Shown in pieces: positions 31,990-43,400 of a stretch of DNA of 64,000 nucleotides. How positions within the stretch are numbered: the first letter of the stretch is position 1; the number at the start of each line of letters is the position of its first letter. Both the position numbers and the translations under genes were made by a program. This DNA is from Conchocele bisecta (lineage: Eukaryota; Mollusca; Bivalvia; Lucinida; Thyasiridae): assembly GCA_029237695.1 (NCBI GenBank), contig CM055265.1:112952773-113016772 (forward strand), read 5' to 3'. The notes under the pieces are model-generated. The model was not told the DNA's origin. It saw nothing but the letters and a program-made list of their open reading frames with translations, and searched no databases.

Positions 31990-32230
31990 ATAGAGAATAG
32001 TAGGTTAGTACCGTGAATGGGAAAAATATCTGGCAAGGGTTAGGAAACGGGATGGGCGAGGATATTTATCCCGTCAACACCTACAAATGGCTTTAAAATT
32101 TAAAAAAAGTAACCCCAATCACCGCATATATGCATACATGGTGATTAGGTCGTATTGACAGGATATCAAAAATGTTTCACGGCACCGTGTTTAACGGGGC
32201 ACATACGCACTGTGTTGACGGGATAAATGG
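31990..32230. mobile_element. PalB element, internally deleted
   Basis: TAGAGAATAGTAGGTTAGTA to AAACGGGATGGGCGAGG is the left PalB arm only. The right arm is missing and sequence resumes at TTATCCCGTCAACACCTACA. The far end is GTGTTGACGGGATAAATG. Compare the intact 19588-19905. Confidence 0.75.
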
Positions 32231-32239
32231 ACCTTATTG

Positions 32240-32680
32240 GTTTTGCTACCAGTGTAGATCCAGATCAGCCTGTGCATCCGCACAGTCTGATCAGGATCTG
32301 CACTGTTCGCCATTTCATCTATGAAACACCGGTCATGCTTCGAACAATATAGATTGATATGACGCTGCAGGGACGTGATATTCGATCAGGAGCTTCACTA
32401 GTCGCAAAACCCATAATCCCCATTTCTCCTGTCACAGCCACATACATGTGTAATTCTTGACCTGTACAGTAAATTGAATCGAACACTTGGGACGATTTCG
32501 TCACTAAACTTTTTACGATACAAATGTTATGTTTTTTTATTTAGTTTGCTTCTCACTAGATTCATTAATGGAATGGAGGACAGTGCAGTTCGTGGTCAGA
32601 CTATGCACAAGCTGATCTAGATCTACGCAAAACCCTTAAGCCCCATTTACCCAGTTACAACCACGTGTGACCGGGTGTTC
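32240..32680. repeat. Family E repeats, two copies
   Basis: First copy: CTACCAGTGTAGATCCAGAT, CACAGTCTGATCAGGATCTG, CATCTATGAAACACCGGTCA, CCCATTTCTCCTGTCACAGC (32245-32445). A second, more diverged copy occupies 32560-32680 (GTGCAGTTCGTGGTCAGACT, CCCCATTTACCCAGTTACAA). Confidence 0.6.
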
Positions 32681-32754
32681 ATCATATTGGCCACGCGTGT
32701 CATGCGGCGTCACATGGTGATAACATGTATACTGAGAAAATTGTAAGGCCATAT

Positions 32755-33175
32755 AAACAATGCCAAACAAATAATACTATTTTCAATAATATTAAATTTT
32801 TATCAAAATTTAATTTGGATGAGCCTTCTTTTTATTTCTGAAATTTGGTCAAAATATTGATTTTATTACGAAAAATTGATTTGTCTATGGGAATTTAACA
32901 TAGGGGGGGGGGGGGGGGGGTGGGGGGGGGGGGGGGGATTTTGGAAATTGACTCCGTAACCTGGCTAGATACAGTAGCTTGGAAATGATCTAACTAAGAA
33001 ATAAAAGTTAAAGATGTCTATGGGGATTTAACTTGGGGAAATTGTTTTTTCATAATAAAATCAATATTGGACCAAATTTCATAAAATAAAAAGGAGGCTC
33101 AATCTTAAACTGTGATAAAATTTAACGTTATCGAAAATAAATATTGTTTTTGCATTGTTTATATAGCCGTAAAAT
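32755..33175. mobile_element. Inverted-repeat element with a central G-run
   Basis: The left arm (CCAAACAAATAATACTATTTTC to GATTTTATTACGAAAAATTG, about 32760-32885; only key blocks given) pairs with the right arm (AATAAAATCAATATTGGACC to AAATATTGTTTTTGCATTG, about 33055-33170). In the centre is an 18-G run, a T and a 16-G run (32903-32937). The terminal half resembles 48955-49030 and 50380-50460. Confidence 0.65.
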
Positions 33176-33237
33176 TTAGGCAGCTTTCGTGAAACAGACA
33201 GTAGTCTTGTATACCATGATCAATTGCATACATGTAG

Positions 33238-33478
33238 TCAGGGGCCCGTTTCACTAAACTTCGTACGACTAAAATGTTCGTAAGTGCACATTTAGGATCG
33301 TCTGGAAATTTCAATTTATTGATTTACATTTATTGAGCATAGATGCAGCCTATGCTTAATAAATGTAAATCCTATAATTGTTTACAAGAAAACAATGTTA
33401 ATGTGAAATTTACAGACTATCACAAGTTTGCACTGACGAACATTTTAGACGTACGAAGTTTAGTGAAACGGGCTCCAG
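33238..33478. mobile_element. PalA MITE copy 3
   Basis: GGGGCCCGTTTCACTAAACT to AGTTTAGTGAAACGGGCTCC, with GATGCAGCCTATGCTTAATA in the centre. Confidence 0.85.
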
Positions 33479-33497
33479 CTCCTTTGTTATAGGAATA

Positions 33498-33710
33498 CAC
33501 TACAGCCTGCGCCAATCTTGCCGATATTTTTCAATTTTCTTCTTTCAAAATACTTGGATATTGTGCTTGAATACAATCAGCTTGATTGGCTGAGCATGCG
33601 CTGTGCTACAGCTCAGGCTCAGGCAATCAAACTGCTAAGTTGTGCAAATAGATTTTCAGAAACATTGATACATGTACTATTTGCAAGATTAACACAGGCA
33701 GTAATGTAAG
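33498..33710. mobile_element. Family F MITE, best copy
   Basis: The left end CACTACAGCCTGCGCCAATC; then TTGCCGATATTTTTCAATTT and CAAAATACTTGGATATTGTG; palindromic core GCGCTGTGCTACAGCTCAGG flanked by TTGATTGGCTGAGC and GCTCAGGCAATCAA; right end TTTGCAAGATTAACACAGGC then AGTAATG. Its length is about 213 bp. It serves as the reference for the other F copies. Confidence 0.75.
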
Positions 33711-34681
33711 ACCACACACCTGCGCCGTCCTCTCAGATTACATGTCTCATCCTCAACGTGATATTTGAACAACGCCGTCAAATATTGTGAATTTGTTTTC
33801 CGCAGCCATATATAGACAAATAATAGGCTCGTTTCTTTTGATATCAAGTTCATCAGACATCACTAGGAAACGCGTTGGAATTCCGATGATCGCTATACGA
33901 TATATTACATAGAATTGTACATTTCGCTTAAACAATATTTTATTTCAAATGATACATGTTCATTGTTTAACACTTTCAACATTGCATACCTGATCATATG
34001 TGTACTTGTAAAACAATCATTACTCCCACAGGTGACCCTACTTGACACAGCGTCGCAATTTGTTCTGTTTCTAAATATTGCTGGTGTTCATATAGGAAAC
34101 AGAAGACATTGCAACACTCTGCTTGGTACGGTATATATCCCACCGGAGGGCTCCCTATACACAGACGGAGGGAGATTGGAACATTGAAATAGAAAATGAA
34201 CTTTCTCGATTATGCAACATTTACGACGAAGTCTGTCTACTTGGGAGACTTCAACAGTAGAACAAAAATATTATGCGATCATTTACAAGACAATGATTAT
34301 ATCACAGAATTCATTGACGATGAGGATATTGCAAATTTCATGTGCAGCAGCCAAATGTTAGCAGATGCAAATATTCTCATGGACAGGGCATCCTGTGATA
34401 TCGGCAAACCCAATAATATCTTTGTGTAAATCTACAAATCTGTACATTGCCAATGGGCGTATGGGATGTGATAAGGGCGTTGGAAAAGTGACATGTAATG
34501 ATACGAGTCTAATAGATTATGCTCTACTCACCCCATTATTGCTTCTCTCGACAACCGAGTTCACAGTACTGAATTTAATCCTCTACTTTCAGAGTACATT
34601 GTGCTATTTCATTTGATTTCAATATCTCGAGTAATCCAACTTTAGCACACAACGGTAGGCCGGAACACATATTGCGAAATT

Positions 34682-35301
34682 TATGGAAGCCCTGGAGGGA
34701 CTTCCGACTTCTTTACTTCCGACTTCCGACTTCATCACTTCTGACTTCATTACTTCCGACTTCATTACTTCTGACTTCCGACTTCATTACTTCCGACTTC
34801 ATCACTTCCGACTTCATTACTTCAGACTTCATCACTTCATTACTTCATTACTTCCGACTTCATCACTTCTGACTTCATTACTTCCGACTTCATTACTTCC
34901 GACTTCCGACTTCATTACTTCATTACTTCCGACTTCCGACTTCATTACTTCCGACTTCCGACTTCATTACTTCATTACTTCCGACTTCCAACTTCATTAC
35001 TTCCGACTTCCGACTTCATTACTTCATTACTTCCGACTTCATTACTTCAGACTTCATTACTTCCGACTTCATCACTTCTGACTTCATTACTTCCGACTTC
35101 ATCACTTCTGACTTGGAAGTAATGAAGTCGGAAGTCGGAAGTAATGAAGTCGGAAGTGATGAAGTCAGAAGTGATGGAGTCGGAAGTCAGAAGTAATGAA
35201 GTCGGAAGTAATGAAGTCAGAAGTGATGAAGTTAGAAGTCGGAAGTAATGAAGTCGGAAGTCGGAAGTAAAGAAGTCGGAAGTCCCTCCAGGGCTTCCAT
35301 A
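34682..35301. mobile_element. 620-bp foldback element built of a 15-bp minisatellite
   Basis: TATGGAAGCCCTGGAGGGAC (34682 on) and its exact reverse complement (ending 35301) are the tips. The left arm to about 35113 consists of ACTTCCGACTTCATT-type units (15 bp and shorter 8-bp variants). The right arm is the inverse (GGAAGTAATGAAGTC). GAAATT occurs directly outside both ends (34676-34681 and 35302-35307), a 6-bp target-site duplication. The arms are unequal (about 430 and 190 bp). It splits the LINE 2 frame between endonuclease and linker. Frames reading TSDFITSDF are repeat translations. Confidence 0.9.
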
Positions 35302-35483
35302 GAAATTGGAATCCTAATAAAATCCACGAATTTGTAAATAATATCGATGAACATGTAATCCAGAGTTTACACACGGAACTAGACACAATATTAGTCAATG
35401 AACGCTCTCGTAGTACACACGACCAGGCTGCACCAGACAGCACGGGCAGCGCTACGGTCGACCAATCATCGTTTGATAATTTC

Positions 35484-36327
35484 GTGTTGCGTATAGGTCA
35501 TTTGTTTACACAGACCGCATACAGAACGTTTGGCCTGGCGCGTCATGGCCCGGTGCGTCGTAAAAATAACATAAACAGACCGTGGGTTGGAAATGAGTGT
35601 AGTATAAATAGGAGATGTTTTATGCAGGCTAAAAATGCATATCATTTTCATAAAACGGCACACAATAAAACGATTTTACATCGTGCGAGTAAAATATATA
35701 AGAAAACAATTACTACGCATGCGAACAACTATAAACATAAATACGGTGCACGAATACGACAAATGCAAAAGTCAAGACCTAAAGACTTTTGGAAGCTTTT
35801 AAACGGCGTCCAAAACACCGAACATATCACTTGCAATTCATGTTAATCAATTTTATAACTACTTTAAAGACATGAATGCCATTGATCATATTAATGAACA
35901 ACACATTATTGATGCTGCAGCAGATATAAATTTACCGAATAATGAAGACATTAACACGCCTATATCAGCAAATGAGATACTCTCAGCGATTTCCAAACTG
36001 TCAAACAACAAGGCTTGTTCTCGCGATTCTATACTTAACGAATATATTTCAAACACTAAACACATAATGTTAAGTCTCTACGTGGAACTGTTTAATCATG
36101 TTTTTGAAAGTGGAATTGTACCAAATGATTGGCTCGAAGGTCATATAATACCAATTTATAAGCATAAGGGCTCATGGCATGATCCTGGCAATTATAGGGC
36201 AATAACAATAGTTAGCTGTCTTGGTAAAGTATTCACTTCTATAATTACAAATAGGAGGTTGACAACATATGCTGAACAGAATGGGCTTATAACTGAGGCA
36301 CAGGCTGGTTTTCGGAAAAGGACATAG
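35484..36327 (+). pseudogene. LINE 2 linker and N-terminal reverse transcriptase
   Basis: Two frames (35484-35846 and 35872-36327) joined by a shift near 35846. The second carries DPGNYRAITIVSCLGKVF and QAGFRK, the finger region of reverse transcriptase, then runs out by a shift at GGTTTTCGGAAAAGGACATAG (36308-36328; only position matters). Confidence 0.8.
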
Positions 36328-36407
36328 TACGGCTGATAAACATTTTTTACTTTACATGCAATTATAGAAATACTATTTAGTAAAAGGCAACCTCTTTTCT
36401 GCGCATT

Positions 36408-36984
36408 TATTGATTTTAGGAAAGCTTTTGATACTGTATGGAGAAATGGCCTCTGGTATAAGCTGTTGCTGTCCCGCATAAACTGGAAATGTTTAAACAT
36501 AATTAAAAACATGTATAAATGTATTAAATCTTGTGTTAAAGTAGGAAATGACTTTTCAGAATACTTCACATGCATGGTGGGTGTCAGGCAGGGTGAAAAT
36601 ATGTCACCATTTTTGTTTGCCATGTTTTTGAACGACCTTGAAGATTTTCTCAATGTATGCGGTATTGTAGATTTACAATCGGTTACATCTGACATGTTTC
36701 AACATCTAGATATATATGTTAAACTATTCTTGTTATTATACGCTGACGACACTATTCTCATGTCTGAGACAGAAACTGGCCTACAAGATGCTCTAAATTA
36801 TTTTCATCAATACTGTATTCAGTGGAAATTGGAAGTAAACGCATCAAAAACCAAAATTATGATTTTCAAAAAACGTAAATCATCAAAAAAGATAGCCTTT
36901 ACATATAACGATAACACAATTGAAATTGTAGACCACTTTACATATTTGGGAAATGTTTTTTCACAAAAAGGAACTTTTTCATAA
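36408..36984 (+). pseudogene. LINE 2 reverse transcriptase palm
   Basis: DFRKAFDTVWRNGLWYK (from about 36414) and GVRQGENMSPFLFAMFLNDL lead to the LYADDTILMSE catalytic box (YADD at 36737-36748). The frame ends after NVFSQKGTFS by a one-base shift near 36980, where the next frame overlaps. Confidence 0.85.
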
Positions 36985-37912
36985 GACTAAGAAACATTTG
37001 ATTGACCAAGCATCCAAAGCTCTTTTCGGCCTATTTAGAAAGATTAACAACTTGTCAACTCCAGTAGACTGTCAGCTTAAGTTATTTGACCAATGTATCA
37101 CTCCAATTCTCTGCTATGCCTGTGAAATCTGGGGATTTGAAAACATTTCGGCTATAGAAACAATTCATTTGAAATTTTGTAAAACTGTTTTGGGAGTAAA
37201 GAAATCCACACCAAATTTCATGGTTTATGGAGAACTCGGCAAATTTCCGCTTATTATTGACATTAAATGTAGAATTATTTCGTTTTGGGCAAAATTAGTT
37301 TCAGGGAAGCAGAGTAAATTATTGTTTCTTATGTATAAGTTATTATATACACAACATGAAGCAAATGTGACTAATTTCCGATGGATTCAGAATGTTAAAT
37401 CTATTTTAACTGAAATTGGAGTTCCTGGCGTATGGCTTAGCCAGAACGATGTTAATGCTATCTGGCTGGGCCACTACGCCAGGACTCAGCTTCAGAACCA
37501 GTTTATTCAGTCATGGCTCACCAGCATCGATTCATCTTCACGTGGAATTACGTATAGAATCTTTAAAACAGAGTTTGGATTAGAAACATATTTAATTAAT
37601 CTCACGGAAAGGTTAAGAAAAACATTGAGCAGATTTCGAACTTGTAATCATAGACTGGCGGTCGAAACTGGTAGATGGACAGGTGTGCCGAGAGCAAGCA
37701 GGGTCTGCAACAAATGTGGCGCTGGTGCTCTCGGTGACGAGTTTCATTTCCTTTTCGAGTGCCGCTTCTATGATGAAGTTCGAAAACGGTATATCAAGCC
37801 ATTTTATTTTAGAAGACCAAATATTTTAAAATTCGCACAGCTATTTGAGAAAAAATCTGGAAAGCAATTAAGTAATTTAGCTATTTTTATAAGAAATGCT
37901 TTATGGTTATAA
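36953..37912 (+). pseudogene. LINE 2 C-terminal domain, 319 codons open
   Basis: The longest open frame in the window. It begins with the LINE thumb region (KKHLIDQASKALFGLF), has ILCYACEIWGFEN near residue 50-65 and ends with a zinc-knuckle-like CNKC...DEFHFLFEC (37707-37763). The domain after reverse transcriptase is probably nucleic-acid binding. An intact 319-codon frame suggests a fairly recent element. The initial ATG is incidental, since the frame continues the upstream palm after a shift. Confidence 0.85.
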
Positions 37913-38154
37913 TGACTAGTGAGCTTATACATATGCATTTTGTATTTTTACCCATCGTTGTATTATGTAATCTATTGTATACCTCGTGTGTCACGTATGT
38001 GGCTTAGAGTGAATAAAATGTATTGTATTGTATTGTATTTAGTCCTGGTTCCACAAACGAACGAATAGTCTATTGTTTGCACATCGTTTCACATCGCTGT
38101 CACATCGTTTTCGCTTTTATAATTAAATTTCTATAATAAAACGATTTTTTCGTT

Positions 38155-38345
38155 GTTTTTTACGTGTCCACACAGTCTGATCAAGATCTGCCCTGTTCGT
38201 CATTCCAATGAAACACTCGTCATGCTTCTAGCAAGCAATATGTATCGCTATCACGCTATATGAGTGTTCTATGTGTAGCTACATCTACAATGATCACACA
38301 TCACATAAGCCCCATTTCTCCATTTACAGCCACATACTGCAGGCG
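38155..38345. repeat. Family E repeat
   Basis: CACAGTCTGATCAAGATCTG, CCAATGAAACACTCGTCATG and CCCCATTTCTCCATTTACAG then CCACATACTG. Confidence 0.6.
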
Positions 38346-38539
38346 TTAGGCAAATGTTACACTTCCGCAATGATATGTTTATTCCCCGATGCGCTATGTC
38401 AACGCGTTTTCGCTATGGATTATTTTGCTCAACGAACGTCCGCATGTTTCTCTTTGTCCGTTACTTTAACATGTGTAGAAAGCTTCCAAGTATACGAATT
38501 CTTCTCCAAATGGCATTTCTAAAGAATTATGTTTCTTAT

Positions 38540-38625
38540 TAATTCGTTCCCACGAAAAAACAATTCGTTCCCTCAATTAAACAATTCGTTCCCACGAATT
38601 AATTTCGTGGGAACGAATTAATAAA
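38540..38625. repeat. Family O repeat, second copy
   Basis: AATTCGTTCCCACGAAAAAA, AATTCGTTCCCTCAATTAAA and an inverted AATTTCGTGGGAACGAATTA. A smaller form of 11034-11192. Confidence 0.8.
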
Positions 38626-38687
38626 AAAATCCATTTCTATGTATATACATGTAAATACGATCTGTACCCATGTATATATATATATAA

Positions 38688-38955
38688 TCCCGTCAACACA
38701 TGCGTATGTGCCGTGAAACACGGTGCCGTGAAACATTTTTATTTGATATCCAGTCAGTACTATTTTTGCATTTTACAGCCATTTGTAGGTGTTGACGGGA
38801 TAAATAAAGAATAGTAGGTAAGTGTCGTGAATGGGAAAAAATATATGGCGCGGCACGGAAACGGGATGTGCTCGACATAGCCTCGCCCATCCCGTTTCCT
38901 GAGCCTTGCCAGATATTTTTTCCCATTCACGGCACTAACCTATTATTCTCTATAT
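38688..38955. mobile_element. PalB element
   Basis: AATCCCGTCAACACATGCGT to TAGGTGTTGACGGGATAAAT, then the PalB palindrome GAATAGTAGGTAAGTGTCGT to ACTAACCTATTATTCTCTAT. Same order as 17207-17463 but without the PalC part. Confidence 0.8.
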
Positions 38956-38959
38956 ACCT

Positions 38960-40130
38960 GTATACTTATCGCCATTGCTGTAATGTTGAAATACTTGGGT
39001 AAGGGGCTGTATAGTAATAGCATAGTAAGTAATGTTGTGAGAACTTGTAGCCCAAGCCCATTGTACTTATATGCAATACACTATGTTTAAACTAAAATGT
39101 AAATACGATGCAGTATAAGTTAATAGTGGGACAAGCGGTTTGAAACACCGCGTACATTGAAGCCGTACTCAATCGTGCCACTTACTATCATAAAAGTTAG
39201 AGGATACCAAATGGTGTGAAATCGCCCAGGGTGTATTCAAAAATAGTCCGGTATAAAAAAATAGTGCGGGTGTTTTGAGGTCACAGACACCGTTTGCTTG
39301 CAAATCTTGATCCATTACTACCTAGTTTCACTTGAGGAACATTTTGGGGTGCCTTTAACACCAGTTTTCAGCATATTTGTAGCATTTAAAAGAAAATACT
39401 GAACCTGTTGGTCACGTGATGTAAACAGAGTTTCCGTGGCCAAAAAATGTAAACAATATTGGAGGATATGACAAGGTTGGATTTTTCTTTCTTACGAGTA
39501 CGTGAACCTATTGTTTAGTTCATGCAGAACCAGTACAGACTGGCTGCAGGTCATGTAAAAAAGTGGATCCCACACAATATATACGAATAGTGAAAGTAGG
39601 AGAGACTGGCCTTATTGGATGACAATCGGTTAAATTATATAGTAAAACTATTTGGAGGTGGCTAACCTCTATAAACAACTACTAAGCCAATAATATGTAT
39701 ATCGTGGATGGACGTGAGACCTATTTTCTATCTAACCCATTAAGAAAGTGTCAAGAAACGTCCATACATTTATACGGAAACTCCCAAAGGTGGCATTGTT
39801 CAAATAGCATTTCTCTCTAACCGTGTTACTCTCGAATACTGTCAGAGGCTATATCGCCGGAGACGGAACACTAAACCAGGAAGCACGGTCTTTGAGTGGC
39901 TTTCCTTGTATCCTGTATTTGCCGTCCTTTATATGGATCTACTGACGGCCGGCGAAATATGGGAATATCCCCGTGAGATAAACGAAAGTCGGAAATGTAT
40001 GAATAATAAACAGGATATTACTTTTCTATATATCTTCACTGACACCTCGCCTGTTTTACTGGTATATATTTGGTAAACAGTGATAATGTTTAAAACAATG
40101 GTAAGATGTGGCAAAACGATCCAAACACTG
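38960..40130. other. No gene or strong repeat recognised
   Basis: Long stretch without an exon that I can support. It contains a G/T-mixed sequence, no palindrome of note and only short frames. Confidence 0.4.
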
Positions 40131-40131
40131 C

Positions 40132-40365
40132 AGGGGACCGTTTCACTAAACTTCATACGACTAACATGTTCGTAAGTTCACAATTATGATACTGAATTTC
40201 ACATTAACAATGATAAGAAATTAACGATTATTGGATTTACATTTATTGAGCATAGGCTGCATATGCAGCCTATGCTCAGTAAATGTAAATCCATCATTAG
40301 AAATTTCCAGACGATCCTAAATGTGCACTTATGAACATTTTAGAAGTATAGTGAAACGGGCTCCA
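40132..40365. mobile_element. PalA MITE copy 4
   Basis: CAGGGGACCGTTTCACTAAA to ATAGTGAAACGGGCTCC, with the central GCATAGGCTGCATATGCAGC. Confidence 0.85.
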
Positions 40366-40379
40366 TATCGTATGTCCAT

Positions 40380-41235
40380 GTCCTTGACGTAACGTTTTAA
40401 TGTTTTTGGAAATTTTATCAAATAAAATGGCGCGATTGATTGATATAGGTCATTTACGGTGCATGAATGAAGCGAAAAACCACATATTGAATATCTGAGA
40501 AATCATCTGTGACACAGTCACTTTAAAACGTTACGTGCATCACGAGAGGCTGACCACATCTGGGGCAAATTGTTGATGTACATCGCGACCATCATTTCCT
40601 CAAGAGAATCCATTTCACAGAAAGGAAACGAGAAGATCGTATTAAGTGACTGACATTTCTTTTATCTTGCTAACACACTTGATATCAAATATGTTGGGGC
40701 ATTTATTTTCCGAATATAAGTTTTTTGTGGTACAATGTATTTGAATCTTTACACCTTCCGTCAATTCATAGTGCATACGCCCATTCGACGTATTGAGTTT
40801 ACATTTCAATACTTTAGACCCATGTGACGTCGCGCAACGTTGTTGATTCGCTTGACATCATTAATTTACCCGACGTTGTCAATAACGGCACGGTATTGAC
40901 TGGCAACGTGGCTGTTCCATGAATTGCCACAAAATAACGTGAATCAAGATGAGTCTTAGTTTTAGCGCAATATTTGGCTATTTACATCTTTGAAAATATC
41001 AGAGCATGCAATGTAAATATACCTGTAAGTAATAAAACCATTGGTGGTTACTTAAAAAGAAATCAGAAACATTTCATGCAAATACATGTATATGATATTC
41101 TAGAATTCTCAATTTTTATAAAAAAATATTTATATGATTTTCAAATTCTATGACATATTTATATTTTGTAGTTATCTGCAGAATGTAAACTATTGTTTTC
41201 GACTTCATAACCGTCTGCCTTAGAGTGGCCGATAT
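40380..41235. other. Gene-free stretch
   Basis: A segment near 40440-40540 (GTGCATGAATGAAGCGAAAA, ATCTGAGAAATCATCTGTGA) resembles 10390-10455, so a family P relative is likely here. The rest is unassigned. Confidence 0.4.
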
Positions 41236-41239
41236 TATG

Positions 41240-41420
41240 AACGTGTCTGAACACCTATTGGCAATGCCAACTCGCAATCAAGCAATTGTATGCGCCAGAG
41301 TTGCAGTACGGCTCAGGCTTAGCCAATAAACCTTCTTGATTTAATGCACAAAATTGAAGTAATTTGAGAAATACATAAATTGACACATATTGGTAAGGTT
41401 AGCGAATCTGTTGCCTAGAG
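41240..41420. mobile_element. Family F MITE, diverged
   Basis: CTGAACACCTATTGGCAATG, GCGCCAGAGTTGCAGTACGG, CTCAGGCTTAGCCAATAAAC and CACATATTGGTAAGGTTAGC are in F order. The palindromic core is eroded. Confidence 0.5.
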
Positions 41421-41714
41421 ATGAGTTTTACGGGTTAATCCAAAATGTTCGTTAGTAATATTGCATTATTCGTCATATTAAACGGGCAATGTCGAGTTTC
41501 TTACGAAATCCGTCAACGAGTTTATAGTAAAAATCATATTAAATCAACCCACTTTAGATTCTATTCATTGCATAAGCACATCATCATACTTTGAATATAT
41601 CTAACATGGTTTTGTAGCGGGCTCATTTGTGTAGTTCATATGGCGATGTATTTTACACTGTGTTATTAAACTGTGAAAGCCCATGCTATGCAATGAAAAT
41701 AATTATATAGAATT

Positions 41715-41800
41715 ACGTACCATAGTGTGGATAAGACACAGGTTCGAGACTCCGATCGGGCTGTTATGACCGGTTGGTTTGCCGCAAACTAGTTAAATAA
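41715..41800 (+). mobile_element. tRNA-derived SINE fragment
   Basis: TAGTGTGGATAAGACACAGG followed by GGTTCGAGACTCC (41741-41753) resembles the A and B boxes of the RNA polymerase III promoter of a tRNA head. The two boxes are abnormally close, so the copy is internally deleted and could not fold as a tRNA. No tRNA gene is called. Confidence 0.4.
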
Positions 41801-42064
41801 ATTGTCCCAATTGCCTACTTGCCTGCAATATATGATAGAAATTCGTAATTGCGGATGTTCAGAGATCAGAGTGCCTAGGGATTACACTGGAATAGAAACA
41901 ACACTTCACACTTTTACGTATAATTGTCTGAGACTATAATGAAATTGGCCTTATGGAATTTGTGACCATTTTGGTTGCAGGTGCGTCTGGGAAGACACAT
42001 AGTCATAATCAATGCCTGCACTGTTCAATGAAAGTGAATCATACGTCTCAATATTAAGACTTGC

Positions 42065-42185
42065 AGAATTTCATAAATGAAACTGAGACTGGAGAAATGG
42101 GGCTTATGACATTTGCGACCAGTGTAGCTCAAGATCAGCCTAAGCAGTCGCACCGTCTGATTAGGGTTTACCTAACCCGGACTTT
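42065..42185. repeat. Family E repeat
   Basis: GACTGGAGAAATGGGGCTTA, GCGACCAGTGTAGCTCAAGA and CACCGTCTGATTAGGGTTTA. A related short piece is at 42605-42650 (GAGGCTGTGACTGGAGAAAT). Confidence 0.65.
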
Positions 42186-42229
42186 CTGGCTGTCACGAAG
42201 TGCGACTGTGTGACAGCCAGATACGGATC

Positions 42230-42476
42230 AGGGGCCCGTTTCGCTAAACTTCCTACGACTAAAATGTTCGTAAGTGCAAATTTAGGATCGTCTGTAAATT
42301 TCAATTGATGGATTTACATTTATTGAGCATAGGCTGCATATGCAGCCTATGCTCAATAAATGTAAATCCAATAATTGTTTACAAGAAAACATTGTTAATG
42401 TGAAATTTACAGACGATCACAGTTTTGCAATTACGAATATTTTAGTCGTACGAAGTTTAGTGAAACGGCCCCCAGG
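42230..42476. mobile_element. PalA MITE copy 5
   Basis: CAGGGGCCCGTTTCGCTAAA to GTTTAGTGAAACGGCCCCCA. A full palindrome with GCTGCATATGCAGC at the centre. Confidence 0.9.
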
Positions 42477-42654
42477 GTCTGCCAAGTTCACCATTGCATA
42501 CGGGAATACGTATCGATGCATTTAACGAAAACCGCAGACCTACGACACAGTGTACAAGCGTATAGATCGTTGAAATATATGTATGTTGTTCTGTCACACG
42601 AGGCTGTGACTGGAGAAATGAGGCTTATGTTATGTATGGTCAGTCTAGCTTATG

Positions 42655-42898
42655 GGTCCCGTTTCACTAAACTTCGTACGACTTAAATGTTCGTAAGTGC
42701 AAAATTATGATAGTCTGTAGATGTTACATTAACAACGTTTTCTTGTAAACAATTAATGGATTTACATTTATTGAGCATAAGCTGCATATGCAGCCTATGC
42801 TCAATAAATGTAAATCCATCAATTGAAATTTCCAGAAGATCCTAAATTTGCACTTACTAACATTTTAGTCTTACGAAGTTTAGTGAAACGGGATCCAG
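42655..42898. mobile_element. PalA MITE copy 6
   Basis: GGGTCCCGTTTCACTAAACT to GTTTAGTGAAACGGGATCC. A full palindrome, with centre GCTGCATATGCAGC at about 42781-42794. Confidence 0.9.
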
Positions 42899-43069
42899 GT
42901 CTGCTAACGCACTCCAGAATCCTGATAATGATCTTCACGTACTTTATGTACTGTGTGTTTGAAGCATTTAGGTATTTCACTAACCCGAAAGTTATGTCTG
43001 TTTTTTTTGTAAGCGTTACATGCATAACGTTCGGGTTAGTATTTCACTGACTGAATGTCGATCAGTGCT

Positions 43070-43298
43070 GGGGCCCCGTTTCACTAAACTTCGTACGACT
43101 AAAATGTTCGTAAGTGCACAATTATGATAGTCTGTAAATTTCACATTAACAATGTTTTCTTGTAAACACTTATTGGATTTACATTTATTGAGCATAGGCT
43201 ACTCAATAAATGTAAATCCATCAATTGAAATCCCCAGACGATCCTAAATTTGCACTTACGAACATTTTAGTCGTACGAAGTTTAGTGAAACGGGCCCG
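43070..43298. mobile_element. PalA MITE copy 7
   Basis: GGGGCCCCGTTTCACTAAAC to GTTTAGTGAAACGGGCCCGA. The centre has lost the second GCATATGCAGCC block (TTGAGCATAGGCTACTCAAT). Confidence 0.9.
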
Positions 43299-43309
43299 AG
43301 ATCCTTACA

Positions 43310-43400
43310 TGTATCAGACTGCGCAGTCTGATTTGTATCCACACTGGTTGCAAATGACATAAACCCCCAATACTCCAGTCATAGCCACATGTTACAGGAG
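43310..43400. repeat. Family E fragment
   Basis: CAGACTGCGCAGTCTGATTT, CACACTGGTTGCAAATGACA and CCAATACTCCAGTCATAGCC then ACATG. Confidence 0.55.

Larger units (their letters stand above)
34040..38040 (+). mobile_element. Non-LTR retrotransposon (LINE) 2 with nested foldback element
   Basis: Order: endonuclease pieces (LLGTVYIPPEGS, VYLGDFNSRT, NLYIANGRMGCDKGVGK, DTSLIDYALLTP; 34040-34620), foldback insertion 34682-35301, linker (FVNNIDEHVIQSL to the RPKDFWKLLNGVQ block), reverse transcriptase and a long C-terminal frame. The 3' end is AATAAA (38012-38017) followed by TATTG repeats to 38040, a LINE-like tail. It is related to LINE 1 by shared DPGNYR, GVRQGEN and LYADDT blocks and a similar 3' end. 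Small shifts make it inactive. Confidence 0.88.

Noticed and set aside
34672..35081. Frames reading TSDFITSDF / LHYFRLHHF
   Set aside because: All are translations of the 15-bp minisatellite in the foldback element.
41715..41800. Functional tRNA gene
   Set aside because: The A-box- and B-box-like motifs are too close for a tRNA, and no acceptor stem can be formed.
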